A stretch of 41,225 nt of DNA from Desulfobacteraceae bacterium (lineage in GTDB: Bacteria > Desulfobacterota > DSM-4660 > Desulfatiglandales > Desulfatiglandaceae). This document shows, piece by piece, positions 1 to 11,516 of the stretch (position 1 is the first letter of the stretch; each line of letters starts with the position of its first letter). Below the pieces are notes generated by a model, which saw only the letters and a program-made list of their open reading frames with translations, ran no database searches and was not told where the DNA came from. The DNA lies in contig JAERTK010000128.1 of the NCBI GenBank assembly GCA_016844935.1, forward strand, positions 1-41,225. Reading direction: 5' to 3'. A program made the translations under genes and the position numbers.

Positions 1-206
1 GCGGCAATGCGGGAAACCAGCGCTCCAAGCCCGCTGGAGTCCATGAACTCCGTTTGTTCCATGTTAATGACCAGACAGGTTTTTCCCTCGTCTACCAGAC
101 GATTGATCATTTTCCTGAAGTCGTCCGAAATGTTTGCCTCCAGCCTGTCGGGCCCCTCTACGATCACAACTCTTCCATCCGGTGTTTCAGATGTGACAAA
201 CTCCAT
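1..206 (-). CDS. STAS-domain protein (anti-sigma factor antagonist type), 3' part outside window
   Basis: The minus-strand frame opens with ATG at 206 and stays open to the window edge, giving 68 codons of a longer protein. A GGAGG lies eight bases before the start. The peptide has the STAS pattern: a strand (VVIVEG), a helix, a second strand (CLVINM) and then FMDSSGLG, where the first Ser of DSSG is the residue phosphorylated by anti-sigma kinases in the SpoIIAA/RsbV family. The expected role is partner switching that controls a sigma factor or other output. The partner kinase is not visible and should lie beyond position 1. It follows the mog-like gene by 120 bases on the same strand, and that gap holds no gene or clear terminator. 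The fold call is firm; the pathway is unknown. Confidence 0.8.
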   Translation of the reverse strand, partial: MEFVTSETPDGRVVIVEGPDRLEANISDDFRKMINRLVDEGKTCLVINMEQTEFMDSSGLGALVSRIA

Positions 207-326
207 GGGAAAAACCTCCACAAAAGGTTTCGAATGATCCGGTTTTCATCATGTTGCCTTTTAAAAACAGTCAATCAAGGCACTTCAATCAGGGATCTTG
301 AAGACTGAACTGCGCGAACTGTGCTG

Positions 327-827
327 CTATTGGGACGCGCAATCCGAGGGATCTCCACCCAGTTTTGCAAGGCTGTGATTTAAGGCTGGCATTACCACCG
401 ACAGATTTTCGCCGGCGCCCTTCGGGCTTCCCGGAAGGTTAATGATAAGCGAGGCTTTCCGGACACCGACCATGGCTCTCGAAATCATGGCGTGTGGTGT
501 TTTTTTCAGGCTTTCCGCGCGCATGGCCTCGGCCATGCCGGGCACCGGGTAGTCAATGACACTTTCCATGGCCTGAGGCGTCACGTCGCTGGGGCTTAGA
601 CCGGTGCCCCCGGATGTGACGATGAGGTCAAGATTGTCTTCATCCACCCAGGCCATGAGGGTCTCAGAAATTTCTTGAAGCTGGTCGGGAATGATGTGTC
701 TTCGAACCACCGAAAATCCCTCTTCCTCCAGCATGCGCTGGACGGTTTCCCCGCTTTCATCTTCCCTTAAACCTGCGGCCCCCTTGGTGCTGATGGTGAG
801 AACGCCTGCCTTGATGCCGCTTTCCAT
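327..827 (-). CDS. MoaB/Mog-family molybdenum cofactor biosynthesis protein
   Basis: A single MoCF-binding domain of 167 residues, the usual length for MoaB/MogA. Recognisable pieces are the N-terminal strand GVLTIST, the nucleotide/molybdopterin-binding motif TSGGTGLSPSDVTP and the later NLPGSPKG. Members adenylate molybdopterin before metal insertion, so the product should serve cytoplasmic Moco (or tungsten cofactor) synthesis, which fits an anaerobe with many Mo/W enzymes. I chose ATG 827 because AAAGG stands seven bases upstream. A TTG at 848 would overlap the end of the EF-G-like gene by 11 bases and is possible. It lies just behind that gene and is probably co-transcribed. MoaB and MogA cannot be separated by eye, so no symbol is given. 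Confidence 0.85.
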   Translation of the reverse strand: MESGIKAGVLTISTKGAAGLREDESGETVQRMLEEEGFSVVRRHIIPDQLQEISETLMAWVDEDNLDLIVTSGGTGLSPSDVTPQAMESVIDYPVPGMAEAMRAESLKKTPHAMISRAMVGVRKASLIINLPGSPKGAGENLSVVMPALNHSLAKLGGDPSDCASQ

Positions 828-837
828 TATGGGCCTT

Positions 838-2916
838 TTATTCCTCAACCTGGGCTGCGGCGACGACCTTTTCCGTTAACTGGGCCGGCAGTTCTTCGTA
901 ATGCGATTGTTCCATCAAAAATGTCCCCCGGCCGCCACTGATTGAATTGAGGTCCAGCGCGTATCTCAGGACCTCGGACATGGGAACCTGCGCCATGATG
1001 ATCTGGTATTTTCCTTTGGCGTCCATGCCCAGGACTTTCCCGCGACGGCCGTTGAGGTCGCCCATGACATCTCCCATAACTTCCTCGGGAACGGTGATTT
1101 CCATTTTCATGATGGGTTCAAGCAGAATGGGATTGGCCCCTTCCATGGCCTTTTTAAGACACATCCGAGCGGCGATTTTGAAAGCCATTTCCGAGGAGTC
1201 CACATCGTGGGATTTGCCGTCGTAAAATCTGACTTTCAGGTCCACCACCGGGTAACCGGCGACGGCCCCGCTGTCGAGGGACTCAACAAGACCTTTTTCC
1301 ACGGCGGGGACAAAATTTCGGGGAACGTTCATGCCGGTCAAATCTTCCATGAACTCAAAGCCCGAGTCCAGTTTGAGCGGCATGACGTCGAAGTGGACTT
1401 CCGCGAACTGTCCTCTGCCGCCGGACTGCTTTTTGTGACGGTACACAACCCCCTTGACGGATTTTTTGATGGTTTCCCGGTAGGGCACCTTCACCGGGTT
1501 TAGATTCACTTCGACGCCGAACTTTCGATTCAGCTTTTCGCATGCAATTTCCAGGTGGATCTGACCCGTGCCGGATAGAATGACTTCGCCCGTGGACTGA
1601 TCCCGGCCCAACTTCAGGGTGGGGTCCTCCTCCAGAAGTTTGGCAAATGAGGTAAAAACCTTGTCCTCGCTCCCCTTGACCTTGGCCACTACCGCATACG
1701 AGATAACCGATGGCAATCCTTCGGTGGGTTTGTATATGATGGGATCGCCGGCGGAACAAAGGGTATCGCCTGTGACGGTTTCCTTGAGCTTTGCCATGGC
1801 AACAATATCTCCAGGGCCGGCCGTTTCGGTAGGTTGCTGTTTTTTCCCTTCAAGGATCAGGAGCTGGCCGATTTTTTCCTTCACGTCTTTGGTCGCATTG
1901 TATACGGTGGAATCTGAGGAAAGGGTGCCGGAGAAAACCCTGGTGAGGGTCAGCTTACCGGCAAAGGGGTCTGCGACGGTTTTAAAGACGAGGGCGGAAA
2001 AAGGCGCGTCCACAGCGGGGGCCCGCTCGGTTTCTTCATCGGTTCCCGGGACAGTCCCTTTCCTCGGCGGTCTTTCATCCGGGGATGGAATTCCGTCCAC
2101 TACCAGGTCCATTAGTTGGGGGACGCCGATATTAAGAACCGCGGAACCACACAAAACAGGTGTAACCTGACCGGATTTAATCCCCTGCATCAGGGTTATC
2201 TCGATTTCCTTATCAGTTAATTCCTCCCCTTCAAGATATTTTTCCATGAGGTCGTCATCGACTTCCACCACGTTCTCTATCATCATTTCACGCCACTCAT
2301 CGGCTGTGTCTTTCAAGTCTTCCGGAATGTCCGTGGTTTCAAAGGTGCCGCTGCCGTCCATATTGTAAATGTAGGCTTTCTGTTTGATGAGGTCCACGAC
2401 GCCCGAGAAGTCGTCTTCTTCCCCGATGGGGATGGTGATGGGGGTTGCTTTGATTTCAAATGTCTGGCTCAGGGTCTCCAGTGTCTGGAAAAAATCGGCT
2501 CGTTCACGGTCCATTCGGTTGATAAAAACAATCTTTGGAAGTTCCATTTCCTCGGCAAAGGCCCAGACCTTCTCTGTTCCCACCTTTACGCCCGCGGTGG
2601 CATCAAGTAGGACCACGGAACCGTCGGCGGCCTGCAGGGAAAATTTGGCATCGGAAAGGAAATTGTCGTCCCCCGGGGTGTCGATAATATTGATGGTGTG
2701 TTTCTTCCAGGAGCAATGGTGAAATGCGGTGGTCAGGGTGGATTTTCGCTTGATTTCTTCCGGTTCAACATCAAGGTTGGAGGTGCCGTCATCCACTTTG
2801 CAAAGCCGGGTTGTGGCTTTTCCATTAAACAGCATTGCTTCCGCCAGAGATGTTTTTCCTGAGCCCCCATGTGCGATGAGAGCAGCATTTCTTAATTGTT
2901 CAGCCTTTTTTTCCAT
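838..2916 (-). CDS. EF-G-like translational GTPase (EF-G2 / FusA2 type)
   Basis: The 692-residue protein has the full EF-G architecture: GTPase domain, domain II, and C-terminal domains III-V (the GGRGTFLM and NGRRGKVLGM regions). The P-loop is AHGGSGKT (residues 15-22) instead of the AHIDAGKT of canonical EF-G. Switch I reads KRKSTL instead of ERGITI, followed by DTPG (79-82) and NRMD (133-136). These changes mark the EF-G-like paralogue group rather than the housekeeping factor. Some EF-G2 proteins hydrolyse GTP on ribosomes but translocate poorly; the role is not settled. The start has GGAAAGGG a few bases upstream. The gene is divergent from xerC across a 307-base gap and leads the mog/STAS unit. 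No str-operon genes (rpsL, rpsG, tuf) are adjacent, which supports a paralogue. Confidence 0.88.
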   Translation of the reverse strand: MEKKAEQLRNAALIAHGGSGKTSLAEAMLFNGKATTRLCKVDDGTSNLDVEPEEIKRKSTLTTAFHHCSWKKHTINIIDTPGDDNFLSDAKFSLQAADGSVVLLDATAGVKVGTEKVWAFAEEMELPKIVFINRMDRERADFFQTLETLSQTFEIKATPITIPIGEEDDFSGVVDLIKQKAYIYNMDGSGTFETTDIPEDLKDTADEWREMMIENVVEVDDDLMEKYLEGEELTDKEIEITLMQGIKSGQVTPVLCGSAVLNIGVPQLMDLVVDGIPSPDERPPRKGTVPGTDEETERAPAVDAPFSALVFKTVADPFAGKLTLTRVFSGTLSSDSTVYNATKDVKEKIGQLLILEGKKQQPTETAGPGDIVAMAKLKETVTGDTLCSAGDPIIYKPTEGLPSVISYAVVAKVKGSEDKVFTSFAKLLEEDPTLKLGRDQSTGEVILSGTGQIHLEIACEKLNRKFGVEVNLNPVKVPYRETIKKSVKGVVYRHKKQSGGRGQFAEVHFDVMPLKLDSGFEFMEDLTGMNVPRNFVPAVEKGLVESLDSGAVAGYPVVDLKVRFYDGKSHDVDSSEMAFKIAARMCLKKAMEGANPILLEPIMKMEITVPEEVMGDVMGDLNGRRGKVLGMDAKGKYQIIMAQVPMSEVLRYALDLNSISGGRGTFLMEQSHYEELPAQLTEKVVAAAQVEE

Positions 2917-3157
2917 TTAGAACCCTTTCCTGATCAATTTTTATTGTGTTAATGGTTTGAATTTGTAACGATCCAGAGATAGACCTTTAATCGAGTCTCA
3001 CCACTTCTTTCTTTATTTTTTGGTGTGCTGATGATGGAGCAGACCATTGAACAGCGTTCACAACCCCAAACAAGAGCAAAGACAACCTGCCAAAACACAA
3101 AAATTACATCAACCAGCAAAATAAAGTCAAGACAAGAATTCCGCTCAATTTTTTTAA

Positions 3158-3185
3158 TTGCCAATCATAAAAAATGTGTTATCCT
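3158..3185 (+). promoter_or_regulatory. Candidate sigma70 promoter before xerC, in the 2917-3223 gap
   Basis: TTGCCA (3158-3163) and TATCCT (3180-3185) are separated by 16 bases, about 40 bases before the xerC start. The whole gap 2917-3223 between the divergent EF-G-like gene and xerC is clearly A/T-richer than the coding DNA around it. I see no RNA gene, repeat or convincing small gene there. The match to consensus is moderate, and the opposite-strand promoter could not be placed. Confidence 0.3.
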
Positions 3186-3223
3186 TAAAGATTATGAAAT
3201 AAAGGACTCGATAGAAAGTATCT

Positions 3224-4171
3224 TTGTTGGAGAACGCTGGTTTGTTGTTAAAGGAGGCTATAGCGCTCTTTTTTAGGTACCTTAAGGATGAAAAAGGGTA
3301 TTCAGAGCATACGATGCGAAGTTATCGGATTGACCTGAATCAGTTTTCATCCTTTTTGCGGTGTGAGGGTGCTGGATTCCAGAGGGGAAAACAAGGTGAT
3401 TTTTCCATGGAAGAAATTCACAGCGCTGCAATCAAAAAATATGTGGGGAGCCTTTATGGTAACCTCAAACGCTCCACCATTGCACGTAAGCTTTCTGCGG
3501 TGAGGTCCTTTTTTGTCTTCCTGGAAAAGGAGGGCTTAATTACGGTTAATCCGGCCGTGGCAGTACAAAGCCCCAAACTGGGGAAGTACATCCCCAACCA
3601 TCTTCCCGTAGACGACGTCTTCAGACTGATGGATTTGCCGGATCGTGAAGACCCTTTGGGTTTGAGGGACCTGGCTATTTTGGAGGTGCTGTATTCCTGT
3701 GGTATCAGGGCCGCCGAATTGGCGGGAATGAATGTTTCCAGTATTGATGCTGATCAACGCCTTGTGAAAGTGGCGGGAAAAGGCGGCAAGGACCGGCTGG
3801 TGCCCATCGGCAGGCAGGCTTTGAGGGCTGTAGATGCCTACCTGTCTGCAACCGGCGAGGTTAGGAAAAAAATCGCATTGGGTGGGCGTGGCGACCCTCT
3901 TTTTATCAATTTCCGAGGCGGGCGTTTGACAACCCGCAGCATTGGAAGAATCGTCAAGCGATATGCAAAGTCAGGAGGGTTGACGGAAGACATCAGCCCT
4001 CACAGCATGCGGCATACCTTTGCGACCCATTTGCTGGATGGCGGCGCGGATCTTCGTTCCGTCCAGGAACTTCTGGGACACAAGAGTCTTGCCACCACGC
4101 AGAAATATACCCATGTGAGCCTGAAAAGGCTCATGGAAGTTTACGATAAGGCGCATCCCCGAAGTGGGTGA
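3224..4171 (+). CDS. xerC: Tyrosine recombinase XerC-like
   Basis: The 315-residue protein has an N-terminal SAM-like core-binding domain (about 10-115, with the EKGYSEHT and SYRIDL signatures) and a C-terminal catalytic domain. The full catalytic set is visible: Arg162 (CGIRAAEL), Lys186 (AGKGGK), His260 and Arg263 (PHSMRHT), His286 (LLGHKSL) and the nucleophile Tyr295 (QKYTHVS). Length and context fit chromosome-dimer resolution at dif rather than a phage integrase: it heads the hslV-hslU-argB run, and xerC next to hslVU is a common bacterial arrangement. The start is uncertain. TTG 3224 gives the normal N-terminus, and no in-frame ATG lies before residue 31. The AAAGGAGG at 3249-3256 falls inside the gene and is not followed by an in-frame start. 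XerD is not in the window. Confidence 0.88.
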   Translation: MLENAGLLLKEAIALFFRYLKDEKGYSEHTMRSYRIDLNQFSSFLRCEGAGFQRGKQGDFSMEEIHSAAIKKYVGSLYGNLKRSTIARKLSAVRSFFVFLEKEGLITVNPAVAVQSPKLGKYIPNHLPVDDVFRLMDLPDREDPLGLRDLAILEVLYSCGIRAAELAGMNVSSIDADQRLVKVAGKGGKDRLVPIGRQALRAVDAYLSATGEVRKKIALGGRGDPLFINFRGGRLTTRSIGRIVKRYAKSGGLTEDISPHSMRHTFATHLLDGGADLRSVQELLGHKSLATTQKYTHVSLKRLMEVYDKAHPRSG

Positions 4172-4199
4172 GCTATGCGGAACAGAAAAGGATAGAAGA

Positions 4200-4751
4200 A
4201 TGAGAGATGATGGGTGGGGTAAAATAAGAGCGACGACCGTTCTGGCTGTCAGGAAAAACGGTAAATGCGTCATGGGGGGAGATGGTCAGGTCACCCTGGG
4301 CGAAACCATCATGAAGCATAAAGCCTCAAAAGTCCGTCTCATGTATCAGGATACGGTGCTGGCTGGGTTTGCAGGGGCTGCGGCGGATGCGTTTAACCTG
4401 TTTGAGCGGTTGGAAGGAAAGCTGGAGAGCTACGGTGGAAACCTTGTCAGGGCCGCGGTGGAACTGGCAAAGGATTGGAGAACCGATAAGATACTTCGCA
4501 AATTGGAGGCATTGCTGCTGGCGGCGGATCAAGAGCATATGCTGATCATATCGGGAACCGGAGATGTCATCGAACCGGATATGAGCGTGGCGGCCATCGG
4601 TTCCGGGGGGCCTTACGCCCTTGCGGCTGCCCAGGCCCTGGCGGCGCATTCGGATCTGGGCGCGGCTGCCATCGTCCAGGAGTCCTTGAAGATTGCCTCA
4701 TCCATATGTCTGTATACCAACGACCACATTACCCTTTGCGAGCTTGAGTGA
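4200..4751 (+). CDS. hslV: HslV, peptidase subunit of the HslUV protease
   Basis: The 183-residue protein has the HslV core: [25 protein letters not shown], a Gly-rich IGSGGPYA and [14 protein letters not shown] near the C-terminus. It forms the twelve-subunit threonine-protease core that HslU feeds with unfolded proteins in the cytoplasm. The catalytic nucleophile should be the first Thr of the ATT motif. From ATG 4200 that Thr is residue 12, so an eleven-residue leader must be removed, longer than in E. coli, where only Met is lost. AAGGA lies about eight bases before ATG 4200. The frame extends upstream to a GTG at 4164 inside xerC, but that would add an unlikely tail. hslU follows after 61 bases. 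Confidence 0.93.
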   Translation: MRDDGWGKIRATTVLAVRKNGKCVMGGDGQVTLGETIMKHKASKVRLMYQDTVLAGFAGAAADAFNLFERLEGKLESYGGNLVRAAVELAKDWRTDKILRKLEALLLAADQEHMLIISGTGDVIEPDMSVAAIGSGGPYALAAAQALAAHSDLGAAAIVQESLKIASSICLYTNDHITLCELE

Positions 4752-4812
4752 CAAACCGGGCAGAGGCATATGACAATAGAAGAGATTATTCACGTTTGAG
4801 TACGAGGTAAGA

Positions 4813-7094
<2,282 letters not shown>

Positions 7095-7131
7095 TAATAT
7101 TAGGAATCAAATGTTTGAAAGGATATCATCG

Positions 7132-8349
7132 ATGGAAAAGGTCCCTGAAACGTCATCGACCATAAAAAGGGCGGACCAATACATGTTTCAGACCTATGGC
7201 CGGTTTCCCATCACACTGGTGAGGGGGGACGGTTGCCGGGTCTGGGACGATGAGGGACGGGAATACCTCGATTTTGTGGCGGGAATTGCCGTTTGTTCTC
7301 TGGGGCACAGTTCACCCCTGGTGCAACGTGCGTTGCAGGAGCAGGCCGGAAAACTGGTTCATGTATCGAATCTTTACTATACGGAACCCCAGACGGATCT
7401 GGCCCAGTTGCTGGTGGAAAATTCTTTTGCGGATCGTGTTTTTTTCTGTAACAGCGGGGCTGAATCCAACGAAGCCGCCATCAAACTGGCACGCAAATAT
7501 TCCATGGAAAAATTCGGGCCCGAAAGGCATGTGATTATTTCCATGATTAACTCCTTTCACGGCCGCACCATGGCCACCCTTTCCGCCACGGGCCAGGAAA
7601 AGATCCGGACGGGGTACGACCCACTGCTCAAAGGGTTCCGGTTTGTGCCCTTTAACGACATCAAAGCCCTTGAGAGGTCAATGGGTGAAGATGTCTGCGC
7701 CGTCATGATGGAACCCATACAGGGGGAAGGCGGGGTGGTCTGCCCTGATCCCGGTTACCTGGAAGGGGTGCGGGCCCTTTGCAGTGAAAAGGGCGTTGCC
7801 CTGATTTTTGATGAGGTTCAAGTGGGAATGGGGCGCACGGGAAAGCTGTTTGCCCACGAGCATTATGGGGTTACGCCGGATATTATGACCCTAGCCAAGG
7901 CCCTGGGGAACGGACTGCCCATCGGCGCCATGTTGTCCACTGAGGAACTGGCACAGGCCTTCGGACCGGGGAGTCATGCCACCACATTCGGGGGAACCCC
8001 GCTGGCGACGGCGGTTTCAAAGGCGGTGCTCAAAAGTCTTCTGGATGATGGGTGGGTGATGCACGCCAAGAATATGGGGGATTACTTCAAGGCGGGGCTT
8101 GAGAAGCTTTCTCAAAAACACGATGTTATAAAAAATATAAGGGGGTTAGGGCTTATCATTGGCGTAGAGCTTGATGTGCCCGGTGCCCCCGTTGTGGAGG
8201 CCTGCCGGCAGAAAGGATTCCTGATTATTGGTGCGCAAGAAAAAGTTCTCCGGTTTGTGCCCCCTTTAGTGGTTAAAAAGGAAGAGATTGATCTTCTGCT
8301 GGAAGCGCTCGATAACATATTCAAAGACATGGAGATGAAACGTGGCTGA
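7132..8349 (+). CDS. argD: Acetylornithine aminotransferase
   Basis: A class-III PLP aminotransferase of 405 residues that makes N-acetylornithine from the semialdehyde and glutamate. Family marks are [14 protein letters not shown], the FHGRT motif, [13 protein letters not shown] with Asp227 for the pyridine nitrogen, and the Schiff-base Lys256 in [12 protein letters not shown] 7132 is chosen because AAAGGA lies nine bases upstream; further starts back to 7072 would run into argB. The neighbouring argB, argG and argH support ArgD over other omega-aminotransferases. In many bacteria ArgD also serves the succinyl-DAP route, but a dapL gene lies nearby, so that second duty is probably not needed here. 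It overlaps argG by eight bases. Confidence 0.92.
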   Translation: MEKVPETSSTIKRADQYMFQTYGRFPITLVRGDGCRVWDDEGREYLDFVAGIAVCSLGHSSPLVQRALQEQAGKLVHVSNLYYTEPQTDLAQLLVENSFADRVFFCNSGAESNEAAIKLARKYSMEKFGPERHVIISMINSFHGRTMATLSATGQEKIRTGYDPLLKGFRFVPFNDIKALERSMGEDVCAVMMEPIQGEGGVVCPDPGYLEGVRALCSEKGVALIFDEVQVGMGRTGKLFAHEHYGVTPDIMTLAKALGNGLPIGAMLSTEELAQAFGPGSHATTFGGTPLATAVSKAVLKSLLDDGWVMHAKNMGDYFKAGLEKLSQKHDVIKNIRGLGLIIGVELDVPGAPVVEACRQKGFLIIGAQEKVLRFVPPLVVKKEEIDLLLEALDNIFKDMEMKRG

Positions 8350-9544
8350 TAAAATTGAAAAAATTGTCCTGGCGTACTCGGGTGGTCTTGACACGTCCGT
8401 AATCCTGAAATGGCTGAAGGAAACCTACCAGTGTCCTGTGGTGGCTTATGCCGCTGATCTGGGTCAGGGCGAGGAACTGGAGGGCATCAAGGAAAAAGCC
8501 TTTGCCACCGGGGCCGATGATGTGGTGGTGGATGATCTGAAGGAAGTGTTTGTAAAGGATTTTGTTTGGCCGGCTTTGAGGGCCAACGCCATATACGAAT
8601 CCAGCTATCTGCTGGGAACCTCCCTTGCGAGACCGCTTATTTCAAAGAGGCAGGTGGAAGTGGCGCACGAAATGGGCGCCAATGCGGTCAGTCACGGGGC
8701 CACCGGAAAGGGAAACGATCAGGTGCGGTTTGAACTGGCCTATATGGCGCTCGATCCTGCTCTTCAGGTTATCGCCCCCTGGAGAACATGGGAGTTCGGG
8801 GGACGGGAAGACCTCATGGAATATGCCCGTTCGAGGGGCATACCCGTTCCGGTGACCAAGGCAAAGCCGTATTCCAGCGATCGGAACCTGCTGCACATCA
8901 GCTTTGAGGGGGGGATTCTGGAAGATACCTGGGCTGAAGCGCCCGAAGACATGTTCGTTTTGTCCGTCTCGCCGGAAGCGGCGCCCGATGAACCCACTTA
9001 TGTGGAAATCGCCTTTGACAAAGGAAACCCCGTGGCCGTTGATGGAAAAGAGATGTCCCCTGCGACGCTTCTGGCCCATATGAACGAACTGGGCGGCAGA
9101 AACGGCATCGGCCGCGTCGATATGGTGGAGAATCGTTTCGTGGGCATGAAGTCAAGGGGTGTCTATGAAACCCCAGGCGGCACCATTTTGAGAGCGGCCC
9201 ATATTGCCATGGAATCCATCACTGTGGACCGGGAAGCCATGCACCTTCGGGATGCATTGATTTCCCGATATGCGGAGATGGTTTACAATGGGTACTGGTT
9301 TTCCCCGGAACGGGATATGCTGCAGGGCCTCGTGGATGCTGCCCAGAAAAATGTGTCCGGCAAGGTGCGGTTGAAACTTTACAAAGGGAACTGCATGGTG
9401 GTGGGGAGGAGGTCTGAGTTGTCCCTGTACCACGAGGATTTTGCGACCTTCGAGGGGGATGAGGTTTACAACCAGAAGGATGCCGAAGGTTTCATCCGTC
9501 TAAATGGCCTGAGGCTCAAGATTGCGAGCCTGTTGAAAAGCTAA
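8342..9544 (+). CDS. argG: Argininosuccinate synthase
   Basis: The 400-residue enzyme joins citrulline and aspartate with ATP. The N-terminal PP-loop ATP motif AYSGGLDTS (11-19) is intact, and later motifs include the [15 protein letters not shown] region and [11 protein letters not shown]. Length is that of the usual bacterial type-1 enzyme. The start is GTG at 8342, inside the argD end, with GGAG seven bases before it; [15 protein letters not shown] gives the normal short N-terminus. The eight-base overlap suggests coupling to argD. The ornithine carbamoyltransferase gene (argF) that normally sits between argD and argG is absent from this window and must be elsewhere. Confidence 0.95.
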   Translation: MADKIEKIVLAYSGGLDTSVILKWLKETYQCPVVAYAADLGQGEELEGIKEKAFATGADDVVVDDLKEVFVKDFVWPALRANAIYESSYLLGTSLARPLISKRQVEVAHEMGANAVSHGATGKGNDQVRFELAYMALDPALQVIAPWRTWEFGGREDLMEYARSRGIPVPVTKAKPYSSDRNLLHISFEGGILEDTWAEAPEDMFVLSVSPEAAPDEPTYVEIAFDKGNPVAVDGKEMSPATLLAHMNELGGRNGIGRVDMVENRFVGMKSRGVYETPGGTILRAAHIAMESITVDREAMHLRDALISRYAEMVYNGYWFSPERDMLQGLVDAAQKNVSGKVRLKLYKGNCMVVGRRSELSLYHEDFATFEGDEVYNQKDAEGFIRLNGLRLKIASLLKS

Positions 9545-9558
9545 ACCGAGGACTTCAT

Positions 9559-10947
9559 ATGACGAAAAAGGTTTGGGGGGGACGATTCAGTCAGGAACCC
9601 GATGCGCTGGTCAATATGTTCAACGCGTCCATCAGCTTTGATCGGCATCTCTACGCCTACGATATCGAAGGCAGCGTGGCCCACTGCCGCATGCTGGCAA
9701 AGCAGGGCATTATTTCGGATGAAGATGCCGGTGCCATGCTGGTGGCTTTGGGAGAGATCAAGCGGGAACTGGACCACGGCGGTTTTTCTTCAGATGACGA
9801 TTATGAAGACATCCATACCCTGGTGGAGAAAGCCATGGTGGAAAAGGTGGGTGCCCTGGGAGAAAAAATCCACACGGGGAGAAGTCGAAACGACCAGGTG
9901 GCCCTTGATACGCGGTTGTACGTGCGGGATGCGGTTCAGCAGGTCATGGTTTCCATAAGGGATTGCCAGCGAACCATTCTTCGGCTGGCCGAAGATAACC
10001 TCACCGTACTCATGCCCGGTTACACACATCTTCAGCGGGCCCAACCCGTTCTTTTAAGCCATCACCTGATGGCCTACTACGAAATGTTAAACCGGGACTA
10101 TGCCCGGTTTGAGGAAAGTCTGGGTCGTGTGAATGTGATGCCTTTGGGCAGTGCGGCTCTCGCTGGAGCAACATTTGACCTGGATCGGGAGATGGTGGCT
10201 GAAGAGCTGGGGTTTGACCGGATCTCCAGAAACAGCATGGACGCCGTGAGTGACAGGGATTTTGTTCTGGATTTTCTCTACAACGCATCCGTGGTGATGA
10301 TGCATCTCAGCCGCCTGAGCGAGGAACTGGTGCTCTGGTCCACCCAGGAGTTTGGTTTTGTCGTCATATCCGATGCATTTTCCACCGGCAGCAGCATCAT
10401 GCCGCAAAAAAAGAATCCCGATCTGCCGGAACTCATCAGGGGGAAAACCGGCCGGGCCTACGGGCATCTCATGGGTCTGTTGACCACCATGAAAGGGTTG
10501 CCTCTGAGCTATAACAAAGACATGCAGGAAGATAAGGAGGCGCTGTTCGATTCAGCCCACACGGTTCAAATGTGCCTTAAGGTGATGGGGAGCCTTCTGG
10601 GGGAAGTCTCTTTTAAGCCGGATACGCTCAAAGCGGCTACGGAGAAAGGGTATCTGGTGGCAACGGATCTGGCCGATTACCTTGTGGGAAAGGGACTCAC
10701 TTTTAGAGAAGCCCATGAAATTGTTGGAAAAATGGTTGTTTTGGCCATTGAAAACAAGCGCGAACTCCATGAACTTTCCCTGGAAGAGATGAAGACCCAC
10801 AGCCGTCAGATCGAAAAAGACGTCTACGCGTGGCTGGAGCCCCAATTAACCGTGGGCAGGAGAAACATTACCGGTGGAACCGGTCCTGAAGCCGTGAAAA
10901 GAGAAATTGAGAGGGCAAAACAGCAGTTGAAGCCTGAAGGTGAATGA
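9559..10947 (+). CDS. argH: Argininosuccinate lyase
   Basis: The 462-residue fumarase/aspartase-superfamily enzyme splits argininosuccinate into arginine and fumarate. It shows the N-terminal WGGRFSQ, HTGRSRND, the PGYTHLQRAQP motif with the catalytic His157, and the superfamily signature GSSIMPQKKNPD with the catalytic Ser in its mobile loop (about 278-279). The start has a GAGG a few bases upstream and follows argG by 14 bases. It is the last gene of the arginine block; the lipoprotein gene follows after 59 bases that hold only a short inverted repeat (CACCCG/CGGGTG, 10966-10986). Confidence 0.95.
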   Translation: MTKKVWGGRFSQEPDALVNMFNASISFDRHLYAYDIEGSVAHCRMLAKQGIISDEDAGAMLVALGEIKRELDHGGFSSDDDYEDIHTLVEKAMVEKVGALGEKIHTGRSRNDQVALDTRLYVRDAVQQVMVSIRDCQRTILRLAEDNLTVLMPGYTHLQRAQPVLLSHHLMAYYEMLNRDYARFEESLGRVNVMPLGSAALAGATFDLDREMVAEELGFDRISRNSMDAVSDRDFVLDFLYNASVVMMHLSRLSEELVLWSTQEFGFVVISDAFSTGSSIMPQKKNPDLPELIRGKTGRAYGHLMGLLTTMKGLPLSYNKDMQEDKEALFDSAHTVQMCLKVMGSLLGEVSFKPDTLKAATEKGYLVATDLADYLVGKGLTFREAHEIVGKMVVLAIENKRELHELSLEEMKTHSRQIEKDVYAWLEPQLTVGRRNITGGTGPEAVKREIERAKQQLKPEGE

Positions 10948-11006
10948 CAGAAGACAACAGGAGAACACCCGGGGGTTGTGCGGGTGAATGATGGGTTTTT
11001 AATTGA

Positions 11007-11465
11007 ATGAGGCTTAGGGTTTTGAGGCAGACACCCATACGGCTGTTGTTTTTTTCGGCAGTCATCTTGATGGTTTTTTCCGGATGCGGCGTAAAAGGGG
11101 ATCCGTTTCTGACAAAGGAGAAGGTTTTAACCGTCAGGGTGGATCAACTGGAAGGGGCCTGGGAAGAAAGATCCCTGGTACTGAAGGGGCTCATTCAGGG
11201 AGATGATAAGTCCCCCTCACTGATAACCGCCTGCCGGGTCTATTATGTCTGGTATGCAATGGACCGGCCCCCCTGCGAGGGGTGCCCCATTGAAATGAAA
11301 AATTTCAGGGACATTACCGGGCCGATTATCACTGACGGTCAATTTGAGTGCCGACTGCCGGTGTTCAGACAGAAAGGCATCTGTTTTATCGCTGTGCGGC
11401 TTATGGAAAAAGAGGGCGTCCTGGGTCCTTCATCAGGCAGAATAAAATTGATTTCTGATCTGTAA
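11007..11465 (+). CDS. LptM/YifL-like lipoprotein, extended form
   Basis: The 152-residue protein starts with a basic stretch, a hydrophobic segment and the lipobox VFSGC, with Cys27 as the lipidated residue, followed by GVKGDP. Small lipoproteins with a Cys-Gly-x-Lys-Gly-Pro-type start are often encoded just before lysA or dapF in proteobacteria. E. coli YifL/LptM, which helps LptD maturation in the outer membrane, is one. The position directly before lysA fits that pattern. This one is much longer than the roughly 65-residue LptM, and the C-terminal part (about 45-150), with a Cys pair in PPCEGCP, is not recognised by me. A fibronectin-like beta fold is possible. The lipoprotein call is strong; the LptM link is an inference from motif and place. 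Confidence 0.65.
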   Translation: MRLRVLRQTPIRLLFFSAVILMVFSGCGVKGDPFLTKEKVLTVRVDQLEGAWEERSLVLKGLIQGDDKSPSLITACRVYYVWYAMDRPPCEGCPIEMKNFRDITGPIITDGQFECRLPVFRQKGICFIAVRLMEKEGVLGPSSGRIKLISDL

Positions 11466-11516
11466 TTTTTTAAACTCCGAACATACCCAACCAAAAAACC
11501 TACAATCGGGAAATTC

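Noticed and set aside
2949..3164. 71-codon minus-strand frame in the gap before xerC
   Set aside because: No ribosome site, A/T-rich composition and no recognisable pattern; treated as non-coding.
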